Position numbers and translations under genes: made by a program
Shown here: piece after piece, positions 42,462 to 51,039 of the stretch
Numbering within the stretch: position 1 is the stretch's first letter
Layout of the letters: every line of letters starts with the position of its first letter
Assembly: GCF_900101835.1 (NCBI RefSeq)
Contig: NZ_FNAF01000011.1
Location: 1 to 57,366 of the forward strand
Source: Peptococcus niger
Lineage (GTDB): Bacteria; Bacillota; Peptococcia; Peptococcales; Peptococcaceae
DNA length: 57,366 bases
Direction of reading: 5' to 3'
Notes under the pieces: generated by a model
Told to the model about the DNA's origin: nothing
Seen by the model: the letters and a program-made list of their open reading frames with translations, nothing else
Database searches by the model: none

Positions 42462-43208
42462 ATGAAACGTCAACAATTCACCGGCAAAACAGTTGCCGCA
42501 GCTGTTGCCGTCGCCGCACAAGAACTTCATATTTCGGAAGCGGACCTGGATTATCAAGTTTTGGAAGAAGCCAGCAAAGGGTTTTTAGGGTTTGGCGCCA
42601 AAGATGCGCGCATTGAAGTCATCCTTCCGGAAACCGAGCCTGCCCCTCTTGCCTCCCCTGAAACCCCAGCCGATGACCGTCCCCAGGTGGCTCCACCGGC
42701 AGCCGCTGGCCCTGATGAGGCGGCTCTTGCCGCAAGTGAGGCCAGCCCATCAGCTGGTGAAACGGCTGAGGACATCGGGATTGCTTTTTTGGCGCCTATT
42801 TTTGACGCCTTGTCCGTCTCCCCCAGGGTGCAGATTGAAGAAGATGACGAGCAAATCACCTTTTCCATGTACGGCGATGAAGTCGGCATTTTAATCGGCC
42901 GCCGGGGCGATACCTTGAACGCCCTGCAATTTCTCCTGTCACTGGCAGTGAACCGCCGTTTGAACAGCCACAAACGCATCATTTTAGACTGTGAAAATTA
43001 TCGGCAACGGCGGGCAGAAACCTTGCAGGCCCTGGCCCATCGAATGGCCGATAAAGCCCGCGAAACCGGCCGCCGGGTCAGCCTAGACCCGATGAACGCC
43101 GCAGAGCGGCGCATCGTCCACCTGGCCTTGGAAAATGAACCGCAGGTTAAGGCGGAAAGCTACGGCGAAGATCCCCATCGGAAAATCGTCATTTATCCGC
43201 AAGGCTAA
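42462..43208 (+). CDS. jag: RNA-binding protein Jag (KhpB)
   Basis: A 248-residue protein. The Jag N-terminal domain (residues 1-50, VAVAAQELHISEADLDYQVLEE, then KGFLGFGAKDA) is followed by an acidic Ala/Pro linker, a KH-II domain (GILIGRRGDTLNALQFLLSLAVN) and an R3H domain (MNAAERRIVHLALE). It binds RNA and affects cell-wall synthesis and division in other Gram-positives. ATG 42462 is placed by GAAAGGAAG. In most Firmicutes mnmE follows; here a terminator does. Confidence 0.93.
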   Translation: MKRQQFTGKTVAAAVAVAAQELHISEADLDYQVLEEASKGFLGFGAKDARIEVILPETEPAPLASPETPADDRPQVAPPAAAGPDEAALAASEASPSAGETAEDIGIAFLAPIFDALSVSPRVQIEEDDEQITFSMYGDEVGILIGRRGDTLNALQFLLSLAVNRRLNSHKRIILDCENYRQRRAETLQALAHRMADKARETGRRVSLDPMNAAERRIVHLALENEPQVKAESYGEDPHRKIVIYPQG

Positions 43209-43221
43209 AGCCAAATTTAAT

Positions 43222-43267
43222 AAAAAATGACTCCGTTTAACCTTTCTCGTTAAACGGAGTCATTTTT
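43222..43267. terminator. Strong bidirectional terminator between jag and the XRE gene
   Basis: A perfect stem of about 20 bp, counting the A/T flanks (core CTCCGTTTAAC with GTTAAACGGAG), with a 7-base loop. Confidence 0.93.
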
Positions 43268-43276
43268 TATTGGGCC

Positions 43277-43660
43277 TTACAGTTTAGATGGGTCAACCGG
43301 CTTCTTATCAGCCTCAGCTGAGGGCGCTTGCCCGCTCTGAGCCTGGGCCTTGACCCGTTCCAATTCGGTCTTTGCAATCAGGCGGACGGCTTCTTTGCCA
43401 TAAGCATCGAGTTTTTTATAAAGGGAAATAATTTCTTCCTCTTCAATGGAATTTTTATTGGTATCGCCGGTGGCAAAAAAATCCAGGGTTACATTTAAAT
43501 TATCCGCCAAGGCCTGTAGAATACCAATATCCACCTTGGTATTGTCACGCTTAATAATGCCGTAAATGGTCTGTGGGCTGATATTTGTTTCCTTAGCCAA
43601 CTTGTTTACGTTCGTATCGCGATAGTCTATCAGTGACTTTAATTTTGTTCCGATGGACAT
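43277..43660 (-). CDS. XRE-family helix-turn-helix regulator
   Basis: A 127-residue regulator. The N-terminal HTH_3 domain (LKSLIDYRDTNVNKLAKETNISPQTIYGII) is followed by a linker, a helical segment (EEEEIISLYKKLDAYGKEAVRLIAKTELERVKA) and a disordered tail. The target is unknown. AGGGGGG precedes ATG 43660. It is divergent from the glutamate dehydrogenase gene across a 465-base gap, so control of that gene is possible but unproven. Confidence 0.87.
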   Translation of the reverse strand: MSIGTKLKSLIDYRDTNVNKLAKETNISPQTIYGIIKRDNTKVDIGILQALADNLNVTLDFFATGDTNKNSIEEEEIISLYKKLDAYGKEAVRLIAKTELERVKAQAQSGQAPSAEADKKPVDPSKL

Positions 43661-44125
43661 ATGGATCCCCCCTTAACAGGTCATCCCTACGAGAATAAAT
43701 AATATCATCTATTAAATCCTTTTATTTAAATTATAATACCACAACCCTTGTAAAGATTCTACATTAAAAAATAAATTCCCATTAAAGCCAGCCTTTTCAG
43801 CTCCCTCGACGCTCTCTTAAAAATACGGTTTATTTTTGATGACTTACCGCCATTTTATAATAAATATTATAGAAGAAAAATGTTTATTTCATTTATCGCT
43901 TTCAACGATTTTTGAAACCGACCCCCTCTTTTATGGGCAAAAGAAGGGTTAAAAAGGCCCTTTATTACCTTTGAAATTAAAATCAGGGAACCATAAAAAA
44001 TTTTATCAACAAAGTTGTCAAATAAAGGGGGAAAATGGCTATTTTCATTTTTCAAAATCTTTCCTTTGTGCTATACTGAACAAAGTAAGTGGTTTCCATC
44101 ACTATCTTTATAGGAGGTTGCTAAA
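43661..44125. other. AT-rich intergenic region with divergent promoters
   Basis: No gene supported. On the right, TTTTCA (44049-44054), 17 bases, TGCTATACT (extended -10, 44069-44077) is a likely promoter for the dehydrogenase, 48 bases before its ribosome-site start. On the left, a TATAAT-like box at about 43733 reads toward the XRE gene. An imperfect hairpin lies at about 43920-43952. Confidence 0.5.
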
Positions 44126-45394
44126 TTGGCTACTGAAAATTTAAATCCTTTTGAGAGTGCGCAGGCAAAAGTAAAACACGCTTGCGATCAACTCGGCCTC
44201 GATGACAACGTCTATCAGATTCTTTCTGAACCGCAACGTGTTATCGAAGTTAACATCCCCGTACACATGGACGACGGTTCTTTAAAAATGTTTAAAGGCT
44301 GGCGCTCCCTGCACAACAGTGCTATCGGGCCGGGCAAAGGCGGCATCCGCTTCCATCCGGGCGTTAACTATGATGAAGTCCGTGCCTTGTCTATTTGGAT
44401 GACCTTCAAATGCGGCATCATGGGCATTCCTTACGGCGGCGGTAAGGGCGGCGTCATTTGCGATCCCTTAACCCTTTCCGATAATGAATTGGAACAAATT
44501 TCCCGCGGTTTTGTGCGCGGTCTGCACAAATACCTCGGCGAAAAAATCGACGTTCCGGCTCCTGACGTAGGAACCAACGGTCAAATCATGAGCTGGATGA
44601 TGGATGAATACATCAAATTAAATGGCGACCAAGCCACCTTGGGTGTCTTCACCGGTAAATCCGTCGCATGGGGCGGTTCTCAAGGCCGTAATGAAGCAAC
44701 CGGCTTCGGGATTTATGTTATCGCCCGTGAAGCAGCTAAGAAAATCGGCATTGACATTGCCCACGCATCCGTTGCTGTTCAAGGCTTCGGTAACGTCGGT
44801 CGTTTCACCTGCAAAAACATGTTCCGTCAAGGAACCAAAGTTGTGGCTGTTTCTGAATGGGAACCCAAAAACGGCGCCTATGTCATCTACAATGAAAACG
44901 GCTTGAACTACGAAGAAATGGTTGACTACGTAGACAAAAACCACAACCTGCTCAACTTCCCGGGCTCCAAATCCTTAACCATGGATGAATTCTGGGCTCT
45001 TGATGTTGACATTTTGGTCCCGGCAGCTCTTGAAAACGCCATCACCGCAGAAGTGGCTGAAAAAATCAATGCTAAATTGGTTTGCGAAGCAGCCAATGGT
45101 CCGACCACCCCGGCCGCTGATGAAGTCCTCAATAAGAGAGGCATCGTCTTAACGCCTGACGTTCTGACCAATGCCGGCGGTGTTACCGTTTCTTACTTTG
45201 AATGGGTTCAGAACCTCTATGGTTACTACTGGACTGAAGCTGAAGCTGAAGCACGTCAAGAAGAAGCTATGGTTTCTGCCTTCAATGACATCTGGGCCAT
45301 CCGTGAAGAACACAAGGTCACCGTTCGCGAAGCAGCTTACATGAACTCTGTTAAGAGAGTTGCTGACGTTATGAAATTACGCGGCTGGGTATAA
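44126..45394 (+). CDS. gdhA: Glutamate dehydrogenase (Glu/Leu/Phe/Val dehydrogenase family)
   Basis: A 422-residue enzyme. The catalytic region IPYGGGKGGVICDP holds the key Lys, followed by APDVGTNGQIMSWMMDEY. The Rossmann domain has VQGFGNVGRFT, then EWEPKNGAYVIYNENG and the C-terminal TNAGGVTVSYFEWVQN. Length and motif pattern match hexameric NAD-linked GDHs such as GudB/RocG, which convert glutamate to 2-oxoglutarate and ammonium. The start is TTG 44126, 8 bases behind AGGAGG. Codons look optimised (few rare ones), as for a highly expressed amino-acid-fermentation enzyme. It is monocistronic, with a strong terminator. Confidence 0.94.
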   Translation: MATENLNPFESAQAKVKHACDQLGLDDNVYQILSEPQRVIEVNIPVHMDDGSLKMFKGWRSLHNSAIGPGKGGIRFHPGVNYDEVRALSIWMTFKCGIMGIPYGGGKGGVICDPLTLSDNELEQISRGFVRGLHKYLGEKIDVPAPDVGTNGQIMSWMMDEYIKLNGDQATLGVFTGKSVAWGGSQGRNEATGFGIYVIAREAAKKIGIDIAHASVAVQGFGNVGRFTCKNMFRQGTKVVAVSEWEPKNGAYVIYNENGLNYEEMVDYVDKNHNLLNFPGSKSLTMDEFWALDVDILVPAALENAITAEVAEKINAKLVCEAANGPTTPAADEVLNKRGIVLTPDVLTNAGGVTVSYFEWVQNLYGYYWTEAEAEARQEEAMVSAFNDIWAIREEHKVTVREAAYMNSVKRVADVMKLRGWV

Positions 45395-45410
45395 TCAACC
45401 AGCTGCCTTA

Positions 45411-45443
45411 AAAAAGAGCACCCCACAGGGGTGCTCTTTTTTT
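45411..45443 (+). terminator. Terminator after the glutamate dehydrogenase gene
   Basis: Stem AGAGCACCCC with GGGGTGCTCT, 3-base loop, followed by six or more T and preceded by an A-run. Confidence 0.92.
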
Positions 45444-45900
45444 GTTTATAACAGAATGACACAGGAAAAAGCCGATCTTTAGGCCTGTTAATAAGTCTTA
45501 AAAAGTATTGACTTGGGTAAAAAAAACAGGCTAGGTTGCAAGTGTTTTTTGCAAGATACGGCATTTTTCTTTAAAAAATTGAAACACTTCATGGCAATAA
45601 AATGAACTGATAAGAATAAATATCTTTAAATGCTAGGTTTTTCTCCCAATAAATATATCCATACGAATAATTGTTTCCGCTAGAGGATATTTACGGAAAA
45701 AGTTATTGTGACGTTATAGGTAAGATTAAAAAAATCAAAATAGTAGCGGATAAAGCCTATTATATAATAAAAAATTTTTCAGCAAAGTTAGTAGTCTTTA
45801 AAGTATTAGGTTTAGAGGGTCTTTAAAAGCCAGACAATTGTATGCAATCGTTTATTATTTCAGAAAATTGTTATAAAGGCTTAATGATTTGTTAAAAACA
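45444..45900. other. AT-rich gap with no recognisable gene
   Basis: About 460 bases with frequent stops in all frames. I see no tRNA, insertion sequence or good open frame. It is upstream of the importer-operon promoter and may hold regulator sites. Confidence 0.4.
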
Positions 45901-45901
45901 A

Positions 45902-45930
45902 TTGACATCAGGGCAGAGACAAATTAGAAT
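45902..45930 (+). promoter_or_regulatory. Promoter of the NitT/TauT-type importer operon
   Basis: TTGACA (45902-45907), 17 bases, TAGAAT (45925-45930). It places the transcript start near 45937, immediately before the first arm of the leader helix. Confidence 0.85.
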
Positions 45931-45938
45931 TGAGAAAA

Positions 45939-46106
45939 CAACGGTCATAAAATTTATTAATGTCACGATTAATTAACAAGCGAATAAGACTGGATCTTTT
46001 ACAAGCGTCAGTTGATAAACGCCGGAGACATATCAGGCCATCAGGCCTGGGGTGACCGTTGGGAGAAACGAGTAAACTGCCCTTGGGGCGCGAAAGGAGA
46101 ACGCCT
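45939..46106 (+). ncRNA. Structured 5-prime leader, candidate riboswitch-like element
   Basis: CAACGGTCA (45939-45947) pairs perfectly with TGACCGTTG (46053-46061), closing a 105-base domain right at the transcript start. Inside are smaller stems: ATTAAT/ATTAAT (45956-45961, 45968-45973), GCGT/ACGC (46005-46008, 46019-46022), CAGGCC/GGCCTG (around 46034-46049). Downstream, GGGC (46086-46089) can pair with GCCC (46079-46082), or GGGCG with CGCCT (46102-46106), enclosing AAAGGAG in the loop. The two states would expose or hide the ribosome site. It matches no riboswitch class I recognise; ligand unknown. Confidence 0.5.
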
Positions 46107-46856
46107 ATGCTCGACCAAAGGCGCGACAAAGTGGTCGTGCGCAATTTAACAAAATCTTTTGATGATTTGCTGGTGCTCAACGATATCAATTTTACAGTTA
46201 AGGAGGGAGAATTTCTCGTTATCGTTGGACCGACAGGTTGCGGGAAGACCACGTTTCTGAACTTACTATCAACGCTGTATACGCCCACAAAGGGGAGTAT
46301 TCTGATTGATGGGGAACCGGCTGATCCGAAAAAGCACAACATCAGCTTTGTTTTCCAAGAGCCGTCTTGCCTGCCTTGGCGAACGGTGAAAGAAAATATT
46401 GCGTTCGGTATGGAAACGAAAAATTTCCCAAAAGACAAGATGGAAGAGCAGCTGCAAAAGGTTATGGAGCTGGTCGGGTTGACCCAGACACAAGACCTCT
46501 ACCCGAATCAGATTTCTTCTTCCATGGAGCAGCGGGTAGCCATCGCACGGGCTTTTGCCGTTAATCCGGACTTGCTCTTAATGGATGAGCCCTATGGACA
46601 GTTGGACGTTAAATTGCGTTTTTACCTGGAAGATGAATTGGTGCGAATTTGGCAGGAATTTAAGAATACGGTTATTTTTATTACCCACAATGTTGAAGAA
46701 GCAGTCTACATTGCAGAACGAGTTTTAGTATTGACCAACAAGCCGACGACGATCAAGGAAGAAATTCCCATTGACCTACCGCGACCGCGCGACTATCTGG
46801 ATAAAGATTTTGTGGCGCTGCGCGAACATGTTACCGAAGCAATCCGCTGGTGGTAG
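46107..46856 (+). CDS. ABC importer ATPase 1 (NitT/TauT family, degenerate signature)
   Basis: A 249-residue SsuB/TauB-like ATPase. Walker A GPTGCGKT is at 41-48, Q-loop VFQEPSCLPW, Walker B LLLMDEP (Asp160, Glu161) and H-loop ITHNVEEA (His194). The signature motif, normally LSGGMKQR, reads ISSSMEQR (136-143): both glycines are serine. Its own Walker motifs are intact, so paired with ATPase 2 it would build one good and one poor ATP site. ATG 46107 is placed by GAAAGGAG. The leader RNA ends at this start. First gene of the operon. Confidence 0.88.
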   Translation: MLDQRRDKVVVRNLTKSFDDLLVLNDINFTVKEGEFLVIVGPTGCGKTTFLNLLSTLYTPTKGSILIDGEPADPKKHNISFVFQEPSCLPWRTVKENIAFGMETKNFPKDKMEEQLQKVMELVGLTQTQDLYPNQISSSMEQRVAIARAFAVNPDLLLMDEPYGQLDVKLRFYLEDELVRIWQEFKNTVIFITHNVEEAVYIAERVLVLTNKPTTIKEEIPIDLPRPRDYLDKDFVALREHVTEAIRWW

Positions 46857-46883
46857 ACCGGCGAGACCTAAGGAGGAAAACTT

Positions 46884-47990
46884 ATGAAACGCAAATTATT
46901 GGCAATGGCACTTATAGCGGCTTTTTCAGTAGCAACTTTTGCAGGTTGCGGCGGCGGTGGCGGTGACACCAGTTCTGCTGCAGCAGGCGGTGGCGGCGGT
47001 GGCGATTTAAACTTCGGGTTTTTGAACCAGATCGACACCTGGCCCGCTTATTCAGCCATCCAGGACGGTACTGCTGAAAAATACGGTTTGAGCGGTTTGG
47101 ACACGCAAAAGAATATGCAGTTGTTTGATTCGGGGATGCCCATGGTTGAAGCCATGATTTCAGGCGCTTGGCAAATCGGGGATGCCGGTTCCGTTCCGGT
47201 TTTGATGGCCGCTTTACGGTATGACGCTGAAGTGGTCGGGATTGCTTCCAATGAATCTCCGGCAAACGCCATTGTGGCCCGTGAAGACAACCCGGCCTTA
47301 AAGGTGACCAACCCGAAATTTGAAAACGCTAAAGGCGATGCTGCCAGCGTTAAGGGTAAAACCATTTTGGTGGCAACCGTTTCTTCCGCTCACTTTGTTG
47401 TTGACCAATGGCTGAAATCCATGGATTTGACAGACAAAGATGTTACCATTAAAAACCTGGAACAACCCCAGGCCATTAAAGCGTTTGAATCCGGCGAAGG
47501 CGATTTCTTAGCCCTCTGGAGCCCGGAACTTTACCAAGCTTACGGCAAGGGCTGGAAAGACGTAGCCACCGGTAAAGACGTTAACGCCAATACCCTGATG
47601 CTTTACTTTGCACCGAAAGATTGGGCAAAAGACAACAAAGACACCATCGCTCGTTTCTTGGCCATGACCTCTACTAAGGTTGAAGAATACAATAGCAAAG
47701 GCGAAGAACTGGTTCCTGATTTACAGAAATTCTTCCAAGATTTCGGCGCTATGAAATTTAGTGAAGAAGAAACCAAATTGGATATTGAACGCCATGAATT
47801 GTACACTGTGGATCAACAGCTTGAGTTGATTTCTTCTGGCGATGTAGAAAAATGGATGATTGACATCGGTGACTTCTTTGTTCGCCAAGGGAAATTCACA
47901 GAAGATGAATTGGCTCAATTGAAAGAAAAACACTTCAACATCACCGACGAATATCTGAAAGCAGCCAAAGACGTTAGCCCGTCTAAATAA
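46884..47990 (+). CDS. NitT/TauT-type substrate-binding lipoprotein 1
   Basis: A 368-residue binding protein. A lipoprotein signal with lipobox FAGC (Cys22) is followed by a Gly/Ser linker and the binding domain (LNFGFLNQIDTWPAYSAIQDGTAEKYGL, then a DSGMPMVEAMISGAWQIGDAG-type stretch, and NESPANAIVARED). The WP motif is shared with the two paralogues at 51195 and 52372. The fold is NMT1/SsuA-like. The substrate is unknown; relatives bind nitrate, sulfonates, taurine, bicarbonate or pyrimidine precursors. AGGAGG lies 6 bases upstream of the ATG. A strong hairpin behind the gene may raise its expression over the permeases. Confidence 0.88.
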   Translation: MKRKLLAMALIAAFSVATFAGCGGGGGDTSSAAAGGGGGGDLNFGFLNQIDTWPAYSAIQDGTAEKYGLSGLDTQKNMQLFDSGMPMVEAMISGAWQIGDAGSVPVLMAALRYDAEVVGIASNESPANAIVAREDNPALKVTNPKFENAKGDAASVKGKTILVATVSSAHFVVDQWLKSMDLTDKDVTIKNLEQPQAIKAFESGEGDFLALWSPELYQAYGKGWKDVATGKDVNANTLMLYFAPKDWAKDNKDTIARFLAMTSTKVEEYNSKGEELVPDLQKFFQDFGAMKFSEEETKLDIERHELYTVDQQLELISSGDVEKWMIDIGDFFVRQGKFTEDELAQLKEKHFNITDEYLKAAKDVSPSK

Positions 47991-47997
47991 AGATGAC

Positions 47998-48028
47998 CGT
48001 GGCCTGCAACAGTGTGCTGCAGGCCACG
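47998..48028 (+). terminator. Hairpin after binding protein 1 (attenuator or mRNA stabiliser)
   Basis: Perfect 11-bp stem CGTGGCCTGCA with TGCAGGCCACG, 9-base loop. T-content after it is moderate (ATTTATTATT). The operon continues, so partial termination or mRNA stabilisation is likely. Confidence 0.6.
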
Positions 48029-48062
48029 ATTTATTATTAATAAGTCGGTTAGGAGTGGAACT

Positions 48063-48875
48063 ATGTCAACAAAAAACATCACACGACCGCAACGGAAACA
48101 GACCTTCTATACAGCCATTTCGGTGATTACCATCATCGCCTTCTTCTGCTTTTGGGAAGGGATCGTTCAGTTCGGTATTGTGTCCAAATTTTACTTGGCG
48201 TCGCCGACCCAAGTTATAGAGCTTTTTGTATCAAAATTAACCAATGAAGCGCCGGACGGAGCCCTGCTGATGACGCACGTTAAAGTCAGCCTTACAGAAG
48301 CCTTGACCGGGTACTTCCTGGCCCTTCTGGTTGGGATCCCCCTGGGCTTGGCCATGGGCTGGTTTTACACCTTTGACGGCCTGGTCAGACCGATTTTTGA
48401 ATTGATTCGCCCGGTACCGTCACCGGCCTGGATTCCCCTGGTTATCATCTGGTTCGGGACCGGTTTGGTCAGTAAGGTCTTTATTATTTTTGTAGGCGCC
48501 CTGGTGCCTTGTGTTATCAACTCTTACTCAGGGGTGGCCCAGACCAACCCGACCTTTATCCGGATGGCCCGGACCTACGGCGCCAGCAACTGGGAAATTT
48601 TCACCAAGATTTGTGTCCCCTCTGCCCTGCCCATGGTGTTCGGCGGCTTGCAGGTGGCCCTGGCCTCTGCTTGGACCTGCTTGGTTGCAGCCGAATTGGT
48701 TGGTGCGGATGCAGGTTTGGGCTTCCTGATTCAGATGGGTCGCCGTCTCCTCATGCCGGATATGATCATCTTAGGGATGGTCATGGTGGCACTGACCGGG
48801 GTTGTGGTGACGATTGTTATCGCTTTTGTGGAGCGTGCGCTGGTTAAGGGCATGCGTCGCGGCGAAGATAGATAG
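48063..48875 (+). CDS. ABC importer permease 1 (NitT/TauT family)
   Basis: A 270-residue permease with six helices and the EAA coupling loop ARTYGASNWEIFTKICVPSALP near residue 180. The motif PAWIPLVIIWFGTG is typical of SsuC/TauC-type permeases. ATG 48063 follows AGGAGTGG; the frame extends to 48012 but lies in a hairpin. It probably pairs with permease 2, which begins 11 bases later. Confidence 0.92.
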   Translation: MSTKNITRPQRKQTFYTAISVITIIAFFCFWEGIVQFGIVSKFYLASPTQVIELFVSKLTNEAPDGALLMTHVKVSLTEALTGYFLALLVGIPLGLAMGWFYTFDGLVRPIFELIRPVPSPAWIPLVIIWFGTGLVSKVFIIFVGALVPCVINSYSGVAQTNPTFIRMARTYGASNWEIFTKICVPSALPMVFGGLQVALASAWTCLVAAELVGADAGLGFLIQMGRRLLMPDMIILGMVMVALTGVVVTIVIAFVERALVKGMRRGEDR

Positions 48876-48886
48876 GAGGGATTGCT

Positions 48887-49699
48887 TTGTCAACTCAAGT
48901 GAATACAGCCAAGAGCAATCCGCTCTTAAAAGCCTTGCGCAATAAGCGCGTTTTAAACGCCATCTCGATCATCGGTTTTCTGTTGATTTGGGACTTGGTC
49001 GTTGTCAGTGGCCTCCTGGCCATTATGCCCAGACCCCATGAAGTACTCTTCCGTTGGATAGAACTGATGCATGAACCCTACGCCGGTTATACAATGCCGA
49101 TGCACGTGTGGATTTCTTTCCGCCGGGTCATCATCGCCTTCCTCCTGGCGGCTGCCATCGGGATCCCCACCGGGGTTATTATGGCCTTCAGCAAGTTCGC
49201 CCATGCCATTATTCGCCCGATTTTTGAATTCTTTAAACCCATGCCGCCGATCGCCTGGATTTCCTTGTCCATCTTATGGTTCGGCTTAGGCGAACCGTCT
49301 AAGATTTTCCTGATTTTCATCGGCTGCGTGGTCCCCTGTATCTTAAACTCTTACAATGGAATTCGCTTGGTGGATCCGGAATTGTACGATGCGGTCCGCA
49401 ACTTAGGCGCCAATTACTGGCAGGAACAGACCCAGGTCACCTTCCCGGCCTCTTTACCGGCTATTTTTGCCGGCCTGCAAGTGGCCCTCTCCTCCGGCTG
49501 GACCTGCGTGGTCGCCGCAGAATTGGTCGGCGCCCGTGAAGGGATAGGATATTTAACATATGTTGGCATGCGTCAAGATGATATAGCTATGACCATCGGC
49601 GGGATTTTAACCATCTGCCTGGTCAGCTTCCTGTCTTCCTTGTTCTTAACTTATCTTGAAAGGTGGTTGTGCCCGTGGAAACGCAACATCGACGAGTAG
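48887..49699 (+). CDS. ABC importer permease 2 (NitT/TauT family)
   Basis: A 270-residue permease with six helices. The motif PIAWISLSILWFGLGEPSKIFLI and coupling loop VRNLGANYWQEQTQVTFPASLP match permease 1, but the two differ in many positions, consistent with a heterodimer. Start TTG 48887, with AGGAGGG upstream. It overlaps ATPase 2 by 25 bases. Confidence 0.92.
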   Translation: MSTQVNTAKSNPLLKALRNKRVLNAISIIGFLLIWDLVVVSGLLAIMPRPHEVLFRWIELMHEPYAGYTMPMHVWISFRRVIIAFLLAAAIGIPTGVIMAFSKFAHAIIRPIFEFFKPMPPIAWISLSILWFGLGEPSKIFLIFIGCVVPCILNSYNGIRLVDPELYDAVRNLGANYWQEQTQVTFPASLPAIFAGLQVALSSGWTCVVAAELVGAREGIGYLTYVGMRQDDIAMTIGGILTICLVSFLSSLFLTYLERWLCPWKRNIDE

Positions 49700-50448
49700 A
49701 AAATGCGGAAAAGGTCATCACCTGTACGGATATTTCAAAAGACTACGGCAGCAAAAAAGTGCTGTCACCGATGGATTTTGAGGTTTATAAAAACGAGTTT
49801 GTGGTCATTTTAGGGCCGGGGCAGGCAGGGAAAACAACGCTTTTCCGTTTGATCGCCGGCTTTGAAGGCCCCACGACCGGTAAGGTCGTCGTGGGTGGTG
49901 AAGAAGTTAGAGGCCCGGGGACCCAGGTGGGTTATGTCTTTCAGCGCTACATGCTCTTCCCCTGGCAGACGGTTATGGGCAATGTGTCCATGGGACCCAA
50001 GCTGCGCGGGATTAAAAAAGAAGAGCGGATGGCCAAGGCGCAAAAATACATTGACCTGGTTGGCCTGACCGGCTTTGAAAAGAGCTACCCCCACCAGCTT
50101 TCCGGTGGGATGAAACAGCGCGTGGGCATTGCCCGGGCTTATGTTAACGAACCGGAATTGCTCCTTTTAGACGAGCCCTTCGGCCAATTGGACGCCCAGA
50201 CCCGGATCCTAATGGAACAGGAAATTGAGCGGGTTTGGCAGGCGGAAAAACGGACCATCCTTTTCGTAACGTCAAACATTGACGAAGCCATTTACCTGGC
50301 GGACCGGATTATCATTTTGGACGGGAAACTGCCCAGCCATCTGGCGGCCACCTTTACCATTGACCTGCCGCGGCCGCGGGACCTCTTGAGCCAAGAATTT
50401 TTACGCCTGCGGAAAGAAATTTCCGACAGCATGAGTTTAGTTTTATAA
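49675..50448 (+). CDS. ABC importer ATPase 2 (NitT/TauT family, H-loop His replaced)
   Basis: A 257-residue ATPase. Walker A GPGQAGKT is at 47-54, Q-loop VFQRYMLFPW, signature LSGGMKQR (142-149, intact), Walker B LLLLDEP (Asp166, Glu167). The H-loop reads FVTSNIDEA: the switch His is Ser200 (codon 50272-50274). With ATPase 1 this leaves one complete ATP site (Walker/H-loop of ATPase 1 with the signature of ATPase 2) and one degenerate site. The start is GTG 49675 or GTG 49663/49669; AAAGGTGG favours 49675. Confidence 0.88.
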   Translation: METQHRRVENAEKVITCTDISKDYGSKKVLSPMDFEVYKNEFVVILGPGQAGKTTLFRLIAGFEGPTTGKVVVGGEEVRGPGTQVGYVFQRYMLFPWQTVMGNVSMGPKLRGIKKEERMAKAQKYIDLVGLTGFEKSYPHQLSGGMKQRVGIARAYVNEPELLLLDEPFGQLDAQTRILMEQEIERVWQAEKRTILFVTSNIDEAIYLADRIIILDGKLPSHLAATFTIDLPRPRDLLSQEFLRLRKEISDSMSLVL

Positions 50449-50469
50449 AATAATGAGGAGGTTTTTAAA

Positions 50470-51039
50470 ATGAAAAAATTCTTATTTTTTTCAATGGCTA
50501 TTATGGTAGGGCTGTATATTTCAATCCCTGCTGTAGCATCAGAATATGTAGATGTACAAAAAATCGAAGAAAGCCAAGATAATAGCATGAATTTAGAATT
50601 GACAAATGAAGAAGCTATTGAAGAAGGAGATATAACTGAAATTAATTCATACTTGGAGAATGAAGAAATCGTATTGAGAGATGTTCTGAAATTAGACGAA
50701 ACATTTTCCAATACGAAATTTTATAGAAGCAGAACCTATACGGCTTTATATAATAAAACGAATCCAGGTGATTATCAAAATGTATTTATAGCTAATACAG
50801 GAAATAATGGATTCGGAGCTAGGGTTTTAAATGATCGAGGAAGAGTAGTTTTTAATAAATGGGTTGAACCGGGATCACATGCGTTATTTAAAATAACAAG
50901 ACAAACTGTTTTAAATTATGGTACAGAATATGAAACGCGTCCTGGATTACCACCTTTAAAAGTCATGAGATTTTATTTGGTTGCAGATGGATATGGTAGT
51001 AATATTGCTGGACGAGCTAGGATCAAATTATATGAATAA
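50470..51039 (+). CDS. AT-rich secreted protein inserted in the importer operon, unknown function
   Basis: A 189-residue protein with a clear signal peptide (MKKFLFFSMAIMVGLYISIP, cleavage likely after AVAS at ~25). An acidic segment (residues 26-80) is followed by a beta-rich domain (TYTALYNKTNPG, NGFGARVLNDRGRVVFNKWVEPG, RFYLVADGYG). There are no cysteines, lipobox or wall anchor. Base composition and codons are far more AT-rich than the flanking transporter genes, suggesting recent transfer. ATG with GAGGAGG upstream. I do not recognise the family. Confidence 0.75.
   Translation: MKKFLFFSMAIMVGLYISIPAVASEYVDVQKIEESQDNSMNLELTNEEAIEEGDITEINSYLENEEIVLRDVLKLDETFSNTKFYRSRTYTALYNKTNPGDYQNVFIANTGNNGFGARVLNDRGRVVFNKWVEPGSHALFKITRQTVLNYGTEYETRPGLPPLKVMRFYLVADGYGSNIAGRARIKLYE

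Noticed and set aside
45939-46106. Guanidine-I (ykkC) or TPP riboswitch
   Set aside because: These are attractive because of NitT/TauT genes downstream, but the conserved ykkC and TPP core sequences are absent.
46059-46106. Longer N-terminus of ATPase 1
   Set aside because: The upstream TTG lies inside the leader helix; ATG 46107 has the ribosome site.
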